From assembly GCA_036365455.1 (NCBI GenBank), contig JAWQUS010000023.1, forward strand, positions 4,526,001 through 4,590,000: DNA of 64,000 nt, written 5' to 3'. Numbering within the stretch: the first letter of the stretch is position 1; each line of letters starts with the position of its first letter. The stretch comes from Macrosoma leucophasiata. Taxonomy: Eukaryota; Arthropoda; Insecta; Lepidoptera; Hedylidae. The notes under the pieces are model-generated. The model was not told the DNA's origin, ran no database searches, and was given only the letters and a program-made list of their open reading frames with translations. Position numbers and translations under genes: made by a program. Below are positions 19,516-31,550 of the stretch, in pieces.

Positions 19516-22500
19516 AAATAAACGCGAGACATTAATTTCATATGCCACGAAAACCTGTGACCACAACAGCTTTGCCGGGATTGCTAGTGTAATAAATTAA
19601 TAGAGCCATTCTGGGTTAGCTTGTAACCATAATCACTCATCTTAGTTGCCTTAGTAGTCTCTTAAGGTACAACAGGCAAGAGATACTACAGAAATATTCC
19701 ATATGTTTGATACAACTGAATATGGATACATGGAAAATTATAATACAACTTTGGTAAAAATAAAGCAATTATCTTTAAAATAACACACTTTTATTTGTAC
19801 AACTCAATAACACACTTATGACAAAAACAACAAACGAGCCATAGAAAAAAACGTTAGGTGTTTTGTTTCTCACAAAAATGTTTATTCAGAATCACAAAAT
19901 AGATTTGATGAGGAAAATAATTTAGTACAAGGTATATCGCCTCACGTTTGTCCTTTAGCTTACATTAAAATGGAGAAAATATCAATTTGTTTAGATCTCC
20001 AAGTACTGATGTAATTTATTGGGTAGATCAAAATTTCAGACCCTTGCAGCATATTGTTTTTGATAAACAGAATAAATGTGTCGCTAATTTGTTTGAAAAT
20101 TGTACACTTCACTTTTTTTTTATTTTTCTTAGTTGCGTTAGATCTTTTCATAGCTCCTGATATTAAACAAAGGCATTATCACTATCGATCATATGTTTCG
20201 CGACATTGTACATTTTTCATATTTATTTTCGCCGTGATGTAGCAAGCGATACTAAATATATTCATTTTATGTGAACCTATGAGGCTTACGATTTCTTTAA
20301 CATATTTTTAAAATTTACTTTTGCTTATATTACTCTAAAGTTATGTTTATGTTGGTTGTTACCTACCATAGTTTTTCCCCTCTTCAATTTTTTTTCATAG
20401 ATTTATTAAATGTAGACACATTCTTAAAAGCAGATCTATATTTATTAATTTTTAAGTGGAATTTCACGAAGTCACAGTTTTTGGGGCAACTTATGTTCTG
20501 TGTATCTCAATTAACAATAGATTTGCAAATTTCACAGTTGCATTGCTCCTATCAGTTTCAGTTTTATTTCACATTCATCATTCATTTCATGTGATGGCAA
20601 TAAAATTGCATGTAGCGTTCGTAATTATTAATTGGTGATCTCATCAAATTATGTCTTGAATTTGTTTTAATGGTATTATTACTAGAATCAGAACCAGAAA
20701 CTCATTTATTAGTTTAGGGTGACAGGCACCTCTTATGACACGTCAAAAACAAACAAAATAAATTAAAGTGAATAACAATTGATATACATGTCAATCAAGA
20801 TAACTGAGATTATTCAGATTACTTACTATACTAATACTAGTGGTACTATAACTACTCGTAGATTTTTGTTAGTATCCTTCTTGTAACAAAAATTTACAAG
20901 TAGATTTTTGACAACTGTAACTGAGTACATTTCTTCTGAGAGTAAAAGTGTGTTTGAGTTTTCTAATAAGACTGTTTCTTAGTGGAATCTTCCGAGTTTG
21001 GGTATTCAAATGATGAATTAGGGTTACCTTGTAGGATTGCGTACAAATGCGGTATGGCATAAAAAAAATATTCTTCTTCTTATACTTTCAATATGCAAGC
21101 GTGTGAAGTATTGTTAAAGAGAAAATTTGAGAAGAGATACTTAGATTTGAATTTTTAGATATCTTGGTGCTCCCGTTGAGATATCTAAATAATAATAAAT
21201 GTAACAAGGATAAGGGTTGACCAAGAAGGTCAGTTATTATACGAAGGCTCACACTTTTGTATTATAACTGACTAACATGAGTCTTAAAATTGGCACTAGG
21301 AAAGAGTAGAGAACGTAAAAGTGGCTCGGAATATTTGAAAATACAATTTCTCTTTTGCACTTTACGCTACCTACTTGTCAAAATAAATAGGTGTTATTGA
21401 ACCCATAACATTTAAGGTTTTTTTTCCCATTTTCCTCGTTTTAACTTATAAATAAATAAACAAATAAATAAATAAATTGAAGCATGTGTTGCATAGTCCG
21501 GGACGGAGCCCCATAATCAAATTACGACGTACATTATGGTTTCATGCCTTCTTCTATGAAGCAACTTGCGCAAGTTTCTATGTGCACAAGTTTTGTCTGT
21601 AACGGCCTATCTGGGAACGAATTGTGAGAGGGATTTAGAGAAAGACTATTGAAGATTTTGGTCTGGAGAAAGCATAGTGCAAAGTGTCTGCAAGTGAAGA
21701 AATCATGAAGTTTTTTAAATAAAGAAACAGACAAGGTCGAAGTAAGTTGAGTTAATTGATTTGTGTAATGGTTTCTTTCAGTTATTTTCTGAGAACTAAA
21801 TCATTTTAATGTTGCAACAATGCATTTTCTTGTTTGTTAAATTATTTTTTTATATTATTGTTTCCTTGAAATGCAATACTGTTGTGATTCAACAAGATTA
21901 TTTAAATGCAGCAGGTACTTTCAATAAAAAAATATCTTAGTAAATTTATGGACGACTTTGGTCAAAAGTCATCATTTATTAACTTTTTTGGACTTGCATT
22001 TGGATGACCGGGGATAATCAGTTTTATTGACTATTCTATTCCTATCATTAAAATGTTCTAGTCACGCTTCTTCGGTTCAAAAGTATCGCGTGTATCCTCA
22101 CCACTATTATCTCCAAGAAATAAATTAATAATAAAAACTAAGTCCAAATCAATATCAGCTCAATCCCAAAACCTATGACCCTTCGGCGAAATGGAGTCAC
22201 GAAGTTTATGGAATTATGTTAAAGTATGTAGATTCTCCTTATTTAGTTACTACTTGACTATAGTGTCATTGTTCTTCTTCTAGGCTAGATGTTCCTTCTT
22301 TGTTCACCTATATATATTTAGGTAATAGGACAGAAGCATGATCTCGTCTATGGATTGATGGAATAAAGTTAGAACGACAATCTGCTATCAAAATGATCCA
22401 AGCTAATAAAACATTTTAATAAGCATAATGATAACCATCATCAAGTAGTAACTGGGGAAAACAGCATATCTTTAGAGACATACTTGAGTAAAATGAAACG

Positions 22501-22690
22501 AAACCTCATAAATTACAGTTTTGTTACCAAATTTCATCAATTACCTACCGCAATGATCATAACATAGTATTGAACAGTAAAGGTTCTCTTGACTTCTGAA
22601 GTGCTTTTATAGCATATAAGTCAATATTCATAGATTCGGCATTTCCACTGCTGCAACAAGTGAACTATTTGTGTGATCGTTTAGTTGGAG
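19516..22690. other. largest unassigned stretch
   Basis: About 3.2 kb with no recognisable mobile element and no supported exon. On the minus strand, AAATAAAA near 19789-19796 could be a polyadenylation signal, but no upstream coding frame fits. It could hold unidentified intron, UTR or regulatory sequence. Confidence 0.4.
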
Positions 22691-22789
22691 CTGTAAAATT
22701 CGCTAACAGGTACGTTCGTAATGTATATTCAATGAATTAGTTATCCCTGTCTTATGCAATGAATGAAAGGGACAAAGCATTTGCCGAAC

Positions 22790-22960
22790 ATTCGGTGTAG
22801 GCATGCGGCGAGGGTTTGACCGGGACCTGTGCTCTTTGTTTGGGCGACGCAGGGGGCGCTCCTGTCTTGTCCACACTACGGTCAACGCGTCAGTCGAGCT
22901 CCGCTCGTGGCACCACCCGGACGTCTGCCCTGCGTGACGTGTGCCCAAAACTTTCTTACG
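22790..22960. promoter_or_regulatory. GC-rich patch upstream of candidate exon
   Basis: A CpG-containing patch (CGGCGAGGG, GGGCGACGCAGGGGGCGC, CGGTCAACGCG) in AT-rich surroundings, 150-310 bp before the ATG at 23104. It could be a promoter or a GC-rich MITE; no inverted ends or second copy were found. Confidence 0.3.
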
Positions 22961-23103
22961 TCAAATCAATGGATATAACCTAACACGCTATCCCGATTCA
23001 CTGTGTTTACAACTAAAAATGTGATTCTGTTTCAATCCATACCAGTTGCATTATGTGGTGACGTGTGAAAATAATGTGAATAGTGCAAAAAAAAAACGTA
23101 GCG

Positions 23104-23193
23104 ATGAGCATCCAAAAGTGTCTTCTGGATAACTCCAGCAGGATGATAAAGGCGATGTCCACAGCTAAATCGGGGAATAACGAAGTTAAAACG
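23104..23193 (+). CDS. candidate first coding exon of an unrecognised gene
   Basis: An ATG opens 30 codons, beginning MSIQKCLLDNSSRMIKAMST and continuing AKSGNNEVKT, that end exactly at a GTATGT donor in phase 0. A GC-rich patch (about 22790-22960) lies 150-300 bp upstream, as expected for a promoter in an otherwise AT-rich region. I do not recognise the protein. No signal peptide or known domain is visible; the N-terminus is polar and slightly basic. The nearest downstream exon that fits in phase and has a good acceptor is at 42616, which implies a 19.4-kb intron filled with mobile elements. The exon could instead be a chance ORF. RNA evidence would decide. Confidence 0.4.
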
Positions 23194-23199
23194 GTATGT

Positions 23200-24411
23200 A
23201 TTTTGTTTTGAACACGTTTCAAGTTTATAGGTTATCTCGCTTGCACAAACGTTGTGCGCGATTGTCGGCGAATTACTCGTAATTCTGTAAATACTGTGCT
23301 ATTGTCAACTGTAGAGCAGTAACATAACAGGAAAGAACAGTAACTACAAGCAACATAAGATTTAGTTTATTTATGTAAAATATTCGTATATAAGGAATTA
23401 CTTTTGCCTAAATTTTTAATAATGTGGTTTTGCTCCCACTTTATTTTGATTAAACTTAAATAAAAAACAAAATACGAACCATTCCATTTAGAACTTCGAA
23501 CCCTATTTCACTTGAAGGTTAATTATTTTTTTCTTTAACATTCTTCAAAATTCCACGGCGACGCTATCCTCAAAATATTTTGAAAACTGACGTTTGACAG
23601 TGACGTTTGTCATTTCTTTGATAATGTTAGTCATCTGTGTGACCATGGAATTAAAGTATTCAGCCCTTAGTAAGGTAACTAATTCATAAGTGAAACGATC
23701 GTAAAATGATGATTTTAAAAATAAACTTGTTGAGTTTAATTGTATACTGAATGTAGGTTTTTCAATCACGATAAATTTTAACGTGGAATGTGATATTATA
23801 TCGATGTGTTTCGAGTTTCATAGTGTATTTTCGTTTATTTGAAATAGCCATTTTACCTACCTATATATTTATACTACTAATATATAAAAAACAAGGCATT
23901 ATTACTAGCTAGATTCTTTATATTTCATAAGTTATTATTTGTATCATAGGGATCTAAATCTTTAAATCTTTAGGTACATTTTACACATTTTCATGCAATA
24001 AGATTTAGGTACCTAGTTAGTTAGTCCGTGTTCACATGTAATTGTTAATAGTATTGTTATTGTTAAACCAATTTAGTATTAAAATTACAGATGAAATTAG
24101 ATCGCCTACCGTGGCAGTATCGCTTGTTGCCTTGAGTGAAAAAAGTTACATTGTATTCTTGAAAATATTACGTTCCTTTTAACGTAATGTGTTAAAACGA
24201 ACTCACGGGTCGTTAAAATAAGGCATATTATTTAGCATTTATTATAAGGACAATGCCAAGTATTGTGTTAAATTATGCTTCAATGTCAGATACGCGGCTA
24301 TCGATCGTAAATTAACGCCAAGCGTCACGCGTTACAGTTTACACTGTGATTAGGTACCTTTAAAGGAACGCTTTTAAAATTACGTGTTTCCTAGTTACAG
24401 ATTTTAGTTTT
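23200..24411. other. unassigned AT-rich sequence
   Basis: Follows the candidate donor at 23194. No repeats shared with the window. If the gene model is right, this is the start of its intron. Confidence 0.35.
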
Positions 24412-24640
24412 TATGGTTCCGCCCCTAAAAGGTAAAAACGGAACAATATTACTAAGCTTCGGCTGTCTGTCTGTCCGTCTGTCTGTCACCAGGCTGTATC
24501 TCATAAGCCGTGATAGCTAGACAGCAGAAATTTTCGCAAATTATGTATTTTCGTTGCCGCTACAACAACAAATACAATACACCAAGTAACCCATACAATA
24601 AACGTTTTTTTAGGGTTCCGCACCTTAAAGGTAAAAAACT
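24412..24640 (+). repeat. family P repeat with (TGTC)n
   Basis: Contains TGGTTCCGCCCCTAAAAGG, a TGTCTGTCTGTCCGTCTGTC tract and a second TTTTTTAGGGTTCCGCACC. The reverse arrangement is at 54480-54735. Confidence 0.6.
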
Positions 24641-24972
24641 TTATAATATATTACACATATACAGCAACTATACATATGGTATATAGTATAACATAGATAA
24701 TATGATGATATATACACATTTGATAATATTTTAAGGAAATTCCAACGATTAATGACAAACTTGTGACTACTAAGAAAGTAAATTCAAATAGTGTACTCTA
24801 ATTTGCCGCTTGAAGGTGAATTTACAAGTAGATTTTCTGATAGGCACGGGAAGTACGTTCCAGAGCTTTATTGCCGAGACGGTGCAAGAGTTGGAGACAA
24901 AACAAGTGTTGTGAGAGGGAACGGCCAGGATAAGATTTTCCGAGGAACGGAGATTAAAACGGAAATTGAACT

Positions 24973-25277
24973 GCCTCGGTAGCCTAGTGGTAGCAGGCCA
25001 CTACGACTACGCTGAGGTCCTGGGTTCGATTCCCGGGTAGGGGGTATCAGAGATAATGGTATAAAGTTCTTTATCTCTGGTTATATTGGGCTTTTTCCAT
25101 TTCCTGGAAATTTCCCAGTACTTCGAAGTTTGGTAATGTGCCCGGAGATGTCAACAGGCTCGCCACCTGTTACATGGGCCAAAACGTAACCGGCGAATCG
25201 TGGGTGTTTGCATGTATGCTTGAATGCATGCATTTACCTCTGCCTACCCCTTCGTGGATTACAGGCGTGAAGTTACG
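24973..25277 (+). mobile_element. family B tRNA-derived SINE, full length
   Basis: The head is a recognisable tRNA-like sequence with box A TAGCCTAGTGG and box B GGTTCGATTCC followed by CCGGG. A ~230-bp body ends GGCGTGAAGTTACGT. No poly(A) tail is present. Confidence 0.88.
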
Positions 25278-25283
25278 TATAGG

Positions 25284-25341
25284 TTAGATTATGTGGTGCC
25301 TACGCCCTCGAGTCCCTACACTAGAACTATACCACAAGTAC
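25284..25341 (-). mobile_element. family A repeat, 5' end fragment
   Basis: Only the GGTGGTGCCTACG...CTATACCAC end remains, right after a family B SINE. Confidence 0.4.
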
Positions 25342-25442
25342 CTAAATTACATCCATTAAACAATAATCATACTTAGCAATAAATATAGTTAGAATGGTGA
25401 AACGGACGCTATGTCTATAATGATATTATGATGACGTCAGCG

Positions 25443-25792
25443 TAGCCACTCAGCAAAAATTAAGAGAGTTTGGCTGGGAGGTGGTAATGCATACGCCGTA
25501 TAGTCCTGACCTTGAACCTTCAGATTTCCACCTGTTTCGGTCTCTTCAGAATTCTTTATGCAATGTTAGGTTAACATCACGAGAGGACTGCCAAATCCAC
25601 TTGTCGCGGTATTTTGATGAGAAGTCCCAAAATTCTTATAGCAATGGGATCATGTCCCTACCTACAAGATGGCAAAAGGTTATCGAACAAAATGGTACAT
25701 ACATACTTTAGTTAAATTTAAATAAACTATATTAAAAATGTTTTGAATTATCTTAAAAAATGCGAAGAAACTTTTTCCCCAACCTAATATTT
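25443..25792 (+). mobile_element. mariner, 3' quarter only
   Basis: Nearly identical to 39885-40224: it starts in TAGCCACTCA(G/A)CAAAAATT and ends CTTTTTCCCCAACCTAA followed by TA. It encodes the DLEPSDFHLF region and the C-terminus (to 25711). The 5' three quarters are absent. One change turns APSD's alanine to glutamate. Confidence 0.9.
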
Positions 25793-26383
25793 ATAAATAG
25801 GTAGCTGTAGGTAAGCGGTGGTACTTTTTTAAAGAGCCCCTTGATCTACTCTTTGTTAAATGGGCTGATTAAAGGCGAAAATTGTCATTGACCTTCACGT
25901 GAAATGTTTAAACGCGAATTTAATCCCTTAAATGAAGGAAAAAGGCAAGGCAATACATCAATATTTACTGTATCTTTTATAACAAATCGAATCAGATAAG
26001 AAACAATGTATTGATGTTTATTCATAACATAACGATATCATCTAAACAAATCATGATTACATTTTCGCGAGCTTTACATGTTGTAGTAATTAGATTTGTG
26101 AATTTCCTCGGGTAGGCAGTATCACACCGCGGACACTCCGCCAAAATTCCATACAAACGCATAATTTGGTCTCTATTACACAGGCATCAATCAGTGACGT
26201 GTATTTACACGCGCACCTGTGTGCGTAGCACGTAGAAAATACCAAACATCGTCCATAAGAAGGGAGGAAATTGGGCGAGGCGGGAAAATCGGGCGGAACG
26301 TCGGAGTGACTATGCTATATTAATTCTATACGTAGTATTTTTACATATTCTCTGGCAGTATTCCCAACTTTCTCTCTTACCCG

Positions 26384-26500
26384 ACGTTTCGGTCTCTTTC
26401 CGGTTACCGTGGTCACAGGTAGAGTCACGGTAGAGTACAGGTATGTGAGAAAGTTGAGTCTTATCAACACGAGAAAATCCGCAAATATAATTTAAAAAAT
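26384..26500. repeat. lepidopteran-type repeat with CCGACGTTTCGG
   Basis: CCCGACGTTTCGGTCTCTTT then CCGTGGTCACAGG and, downstream, CGAGAAAATCCGCAAATATA, related to the end sequences at 42135-42150. It is a short interspersed element fragment. Confidence 0.45.
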
Positions 26501-26607
26501 TCAAAATACTCTTACACTCAAAGCCCCGACATGTAAAATAAACTTGTGTCGAGAATGCCTTTGTACACGCACAACATATACGCAAACACCCAGACCCGAA
26601 ACAAATA

Positions 26608-26880
26608 CTGGTGGTAGAGTTTCAGTGTAAGAGGCGTAGGCACCACCGCATTACCTAATTTATCTGCCGCTAAATGGTAGTGTTCAGCACTATCGTGTTC
26701 CGGTTAGACGGTATTGTATGGCCCCGTATCACAGAGACACAACATCTAACTTAGGTCTCAGAGGTGGCAACGCATCTGCATTTTGACCTCTGGTCTTTCT
26801 GTGGGTGTCTATAGGCTGCAGTTATCACTTAACATTAATGTGAACTGCATGCTTATTTGCCTCCTTTGTAACATAAAAAA
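26608..26880 (+). mobile_element. family A repeat, near full length
   Basis: CTGGTGGTAGAG 5' end to ACATAAAAAA 3' end, 'CTGCCGCTAAAT' type. Confidence 0.8.
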
Positions 26881-26887
26881 TTGTACG

Positions 26888-26965
26888 GGTACGCGGATCG
26901 AACCCGTGAGCCTCGGTTCACACGGTCGTCACATACATTTGGACTAACTGGCTCGTCAAATAATT
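26888..26965 (-). repeat. possible tRNA-like SINE head
   Basis: On the minus strand GGGTTCGATCC resembles box B, but no convincing box A or second copy was found. It directly follows the A-tail of a family A copy. Confidence 0.3.
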
Positions 26966-26979
26966 TCTACAATGATTAA

Positions 26980-27276
26980 CGTAATTTCACGCCTGTAATC
27001 CCCGAAGGGGTAGGCAGAGGTAAATGCATGCATTCAAGCATACATCCAAACGCCCATGATTCGCCGGTTACGTTTTTGGCCCATGTAACGGGTGGCGAGC
27101 CTGTTGATATCCCCGGGCACATAACCAAATTTCGAAATACTGGGAAAATTCCAGAAAATGGAAAAATCCCAATAGAACCAGAGATAAAGGACTTTACACC
27201 ATTATCTCTGATAACTCCCTACCCGGGAATCAGCGTAGTAGTAGTGGCCTGCTACCACTAGGCTACCGAGGCAGTT
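26980..27276 (-). mobile_element. family B tRNA-derived SINE
   Basis: Near full length. Box B is damaged: about 10 bp are missing where GAATCGAACCCAGG stands in other copies. Confidence 0.85.
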
Positions 27277-27533
27277 AACACTGATTACATTATTCGATTT
27301 CAGATTATAGAGTTAGTAGTAGTATGGCAGCCACGCAAAACACACACACACACTTCAACCACCGAATCCGATTACCCGACGCGTAACACAGCGGCACTTC
27401 AAGATCTGTTCAGGACAATCAAAACACACTCCTGATGGCGGATGGCTCGATTGATTTACGTGATCGTCCTCGATCCCGCGCTTTTTTACTTTTTAAATTG
27501 CCTAATATGTGGTTGTACGGCTCACACCAATCC

Positions 27534-27844
27534 ACTGCCTCAGTAGCGTAGTGGTAGCAGGCCACTACTATCACGCTGGAGGTCCTGGGTTCGATTCCCG
27601 GGTCGGGGACTATCAGAGATAACGGTTTAAAATCCTTTATCTCTGCTTCTATTGGGATTTTTCCATTTTCTGGAAGTTTCCCAGTACCCCGGAGTTTGGT
27701 AATGTGCCCGGAGATGGCAACAGGTTCGCCACCTGTTACATGGGCCAAAACGTAACCGGCGAGTCGTGGGTGTTTGCATGTATGATTGAATGCATGCATT
27801 TACCTCTGCCTACCCCTTCGGGGATTATAGGCGTGAAGTTACGT
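27534..27844 (+). mobile_element. family B tRNA-derived SINE with perfect target duplication
   Basis: Full-length copy flanked by an exact 10-bp direct repeat ACACCAATCC (27524-27533 and 27845-27854). This sets the element's boundaries and implies a fairly recent insertion. Confidence 0.92.
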
Positions 27845-27947
27845 ACACCAATCCAAAATCTGAGGGTACGTTCGAATTACGAAACATAGATAATAAATAA
27901 CCAGAGTGTTCACACAGTGTAGTTAGCAACTGTACCAAACAGCTAGT

Positions 27948-28000
27948 AATCATCATTCCAGCTGAAAGACGTCCACAGCTGGACAAAGCCTTCCCAAAGA
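27948..28000 (-). mobile_element. RTE LINE 3' tail fragment
   Basis: Minus strand AAGGCTTTGTCCAGCTGTGG then ACGTCTTTCAGCTGGAATGATGAT is the family's 3' end. Confidence 0.6.
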
Positions 28001-28019
28001 CACTTCTTGCCTTTGCAGA

Positions 28020-28132
28020 ACTCTAACAGATTTTTAGATTAACTTTAACAGATTTCCATAAGTAAGAGAAGGATGTGCAATGTAACAATTACTTTTACTT
28101 TAACAAATGATGTGGTGCAACCCAGGCTAAAT
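28020..28132. mobile_element. family O MITE, partial
   Basis: Shares AGAGAAGGATGT and TGGTGCAACC with the element at 42905-43043; the left half is lost. Confidence 0.55.
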
Positions 28133-28611
28133 ATCGTGGAAAGTTGGATTCATCAAGCGTTGTAACACTGATAAATCGTAGTGATAAGCTGAAACACACC
28201 GCAAAGATTAGTGGCGATAAGCGAATCTATGCTAATTATATCGTCCAAACAGTCTATCTACATTGTTTCTGAATTGGTTGATCCTTTTTTGCCATGCTTT
28301 TAGTTAACTAATTGAATTAAAATTATTGCGAGGACACCGGTGTTCCCTTGAACGAATTTAGAATTGTCATGTCATGAACATCTTAAATTTGACCATGCAT
28401 ATTTTGTGCAATGTGTTTGTCTATGAGATCATCGTTATTAAATAGGATTTTATTAACAATCAATTTAAATCTAATCATAACGCGGTAATTCAAAATTTGA
28501 ATAAAATGGGCCGTAGATATCAACCCTGTAAAATTCCAGAAATTATTTTAAAAGTAGTATCCATTTCAATAGATGAAATTTTTGAAAATAGATTCAAGCG
28601 ACTTTATCGCT

Positions 28612-28740
28612 TCTTTACAAGAATAATGTGACATTTCATATATAACGATTTAGATGAAATGTCACGTTATTCTTGTAAGAATAATGTTGCATTTCAAAAA
28701 GAACGATTTAGATGAAATGTCACATTATTCTTGTAAAGAG
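28612..28740. repeat. double hairpin / inverted tandem unit
   Basis: TTTACAAGAATAATGTGACA and its complement occur twice as two adjacent hairpins, each with an ACGATTTAGATGAAATG-type loop. Confidence 0.7.
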
Positions 28741-28749
28741 GCGTTATGT

Positions 28750-29540
28750 CTTTATGATTTTATGTCACCTGTGACGTTGATTTTTATCCTTTTTTTCGAA
28801 ATAAGGTCATTTTCACACGTAATTTGTAGACAATTTGGCGTGTTTAAGCTCTTGTTGGATCCATTTGTCCACTAAATTCCTTGCACTGGCAACATTTTGA
28901 CTATTAGCAGAATTTTAACTTTGGAAGGTTTATAGAATGTTTATGAATAAACAATTTTATAGAACGTTTTATAGGCTTTTAAAGCATTTTAACTAATTAA
29001 TGCTATAAACCTTCTATAAGCGTTTTTTATGAATAAGACCGTTAATTTTTAGATTGGGTACAATTTAAACCACTGCAATTTATCAGCACGTACCTATATT
29101 ATAAGACAATTGATTATCATAAGTTACATTTTGATGATAAGTTTGTCGAAAATTTTACTGAAGTAAAAAAAAAATTATGCAAAATATCTAAATAATCCTA
29201 GTTAGTTGTTAATATTTCGACGATTAATGAAACAAGCATGCAATAATATAATCAGGAAGATGAATTCTGTAAATGCGAATACATTGCCTCAAGAGGCTTA
29301 GGGTTAATCTGTGATTTTGTGCGTATGTGATAAAAAGAAAAACTGTACACTATTGACCGGTACATTCTATGCGGTATTTATAGCGTGTTTGTGTAAGGGT
29401 AGGCAGAGGTGTTGAGTTACATTTTATACATGCATACACCCACTGTTGGTCAGCTGAATCACTAGGATGCCTACATAATATTTCATTCTTATTTGCTTTC
29501 AATAAGTAAATCTTGTATTAAAACTTAACTTAAATTTAAT
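28750..29540. other. mostly unassigned, one inverted repeat
   Basis: An imperfect inverted pair AAGGTTTATAGAATG / ATAAACCTTCTATAA lies at about 28925-29025. Nothing coding is supported. Confidence 0.4.
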
Positions 29541-29694
29541 GTAGGTAATAATGATTGCGATTACCGTTGCTGTGTGCTGTTTAATTGTTATTGAAGTGAT
29601 CCAGTGTCTATGGTAAGTGATTGTAAATATTTAAGGGAAATAAATGTTTTAATCTTGAAACTTTTGAAATTCCATTTCGTGCCGAATCTATTGA

Positions 29695-29755
29695 CATCAT
29701 CATAAGCAGCCGAAAGACATTCACTGCTGAAAAAAGACGTCCAAAGCTGAAATCT
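29695..29755 (-). mobile_element. RTE LINE 3' tail fragment
   Basis: A diverged 3' end, recognisable by GACGTC...CAGCAGTGAATGTC and ATGATGATG on the minus strand. Confidence 0.45.
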
Positions 29756-29899
29756 TACACATTTTCAAATGCTGGAGTACCACTGTGTGTATTTCCAAAT
29801 GGAAAACTAATATCATTATCCCCAAGGCCTTACGGCTGACATGATGACTATGTTAAACTATTTTGATGACAATATATTAAAAGAGTCCATGTAGTATGG

Positions 29900-30300
29900 A
29901 CTATTATAACATGAACCACCCTACAATTAAGGGTCATAGCTCACTACAGCCACCCGGCACCCGACCAGCGCCCGACCGCCTTGAGCTGACTGCGCTCATT
30001 ACATCAACTTTCCTCCGTATCGACACCAGATCGTCTCGACCGCAAGCCGGCAACATGCGGGCGGCGCGCGGTTCACTCGCGGACTTCGAGTGGATCACTT
30101 GCTTGTCTTGCGTTGACTATGCATTGCACATACGCGCTATTCCTGAGTGGACCGCAGGCTGTCCGCAAGTGGTTTACGCACCGTTCACCCGTGGATCAAC
30201 CGTCGACAACGAGTGGACGCCGTAAAACGAGGCGGTGCTGGGTGGCTCTAGTGAGCTATGACCCTAAGATTCATCTTCAGGGAGTTACCTTCACATAGCT
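29900..30300. other. GC-rich unassigned segment
   Basis: A 109-codon plus-strand ORF (29896-30225) crosses it, but overlapping ORFs exist in other frames and no protein family is recognisable. Blocks such as GTGGACCGCAGGCTGTCCGC recall the GC-rich element at 45619-45800. Confidence 0.35.
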
Positions 30301-30529
30301 ATAACAGTATATATACTCAAGATAGGTCGTAAGTCTTATCGACAAAGGCCCCAGACTGTCATAGAGCATGTTTTAGTGAACACGTGACCTCATTACTCTT
30401 CGACATGCTCAAGTAATTCCGCTTTATATGAGAGGGTCTTTTCATACATGTTCGTTATCATATCGAGTTTGGTAAAAGGGTATATTTAAAGTTCAAACAA
30501 TCTATACAAATAAATAAAATTGGAGTGTC

Positions 30530-30780
30530 TGTTTGTAATATAAAAATAACCGCAAATACATACAGCAGAACAATTTTTGTCTGTCTGTCTGTCTGTCTGT
30601 TTGGCGGGGCTAATCTTGGGAACGGCTGTACCGATTTTGAAGGGACTTCCACTGGCAGATGGCTGATGTAATAAGGAGTAACTTAGGCTACTTTTATACT
30701 AGCTGCGCCCACGACTTCGTCCGGGTACATACTGAACAATCATAAATTCTCACGCGGGCGAAGTCGCGGGCACAGCTAGT
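30530..30780 (+). mobile_element. Helitron-like 3' end with (TGTC)n, mirrored ends
   Basis: Ends GCGAAGTCGCGGGCACAGCTAGT: a GC hairpin followed by CTAG then T, as Helitrons require. A second, inverted end ACTAGCTGCGCCCACGACTT starts at 30698, so two 3' ends face each other 31 bp apart. Confidence 0.55.
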
Positions 30781-31269
30781 TGTAAATAAAACACATTCAT
30801 CTGGGTGATTATACAAAAGCTTAGGTAGCTTTTTTTGGTGCAGTACTTTTGACTCCTTTCCTCGCTGTATCTGATGTCTATTGTTTTTTTTTGTCTTTTG
30901 TTTGTTTCCTCCCTGGCGTTGGGACGTGACGACCCCATCGTCCACTATTTCTTCTACTGGAAGAGTCCGTTAACTGAACAATGGAGGACAAACCAATCCA
31001 ATATGGTTGTAGTAAATATAACAACGCCGGATGGACAGATGCGTCCCGCGATAAAACTGCCGACACTGCGATCGCCAATTCGCTTGCCAAGCGTGGCAAT
31101 TATGGCATATTGTCCCCTAATGACACAAGACTCTTGTGGGCATCCTTGGGGAAGACGTCATTCTACTGGAGCGATAATAATTGTTACTTCTCTGTGACAG
31201 AAATACCGGAGACATAAATTACCATTCAACCGAAACACGATGAATGAATGAATACACTTTATTGTTATT

Positions 31270-31550
31270 CTCGTGGTAGAGTTCCAGTGTACGAGCTCGA
31301 GGGCGTAGGCACCACTGCATTATCTAATTTATCTGCCGCTAAATGGTAGTTCAGCACTATCGTGTTCCGGTAAGATGGTAATGTTTGGCCCCGTAATAAC
31401 TATCACAGAGACAGAACGCCTAAGGTCTCAAGGGTGGCAACGCATCTGTATTTTGACCCCTGGTTTTTGTGTAGATGTGTATAGGCTGCAGTCATCACTT
31501 AACATCAATGTGAATTGCATGCTTGTTTGCCACCTTTGTAACATAAAAAA
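31270..31550 (+). mobile_element. family A repeat, near full length
   Basis: The 5' end is slightly altered (TCGTGGTAGAG) and the 3' end is an A-run. Most of the body is intact. Confidence 0.8.

Noticed and set aside
27419..27799. 126-codon minus-strand ORF (and similar ones at 12573, 27028, 33633, 49644)
   Set aside because: They are recurring translations of family B SINE copies; a repeated frame in several copies reflects the SINE, not a protein.
29896..30225. 109-codon ORF in GC-rich segment
   Set aside because: Frame length is explained by low stop-codon density in GC-rich DNA; no recognisable family.
30874..31197. Signal-peptide-like ORF beginning MSIVFFCLLFVSSLALG
   Set aside because: The hydrophobic start comes from a T-rich run, overlapping ORFs exist in three other frames, and no conserved domain or splice sites support it.
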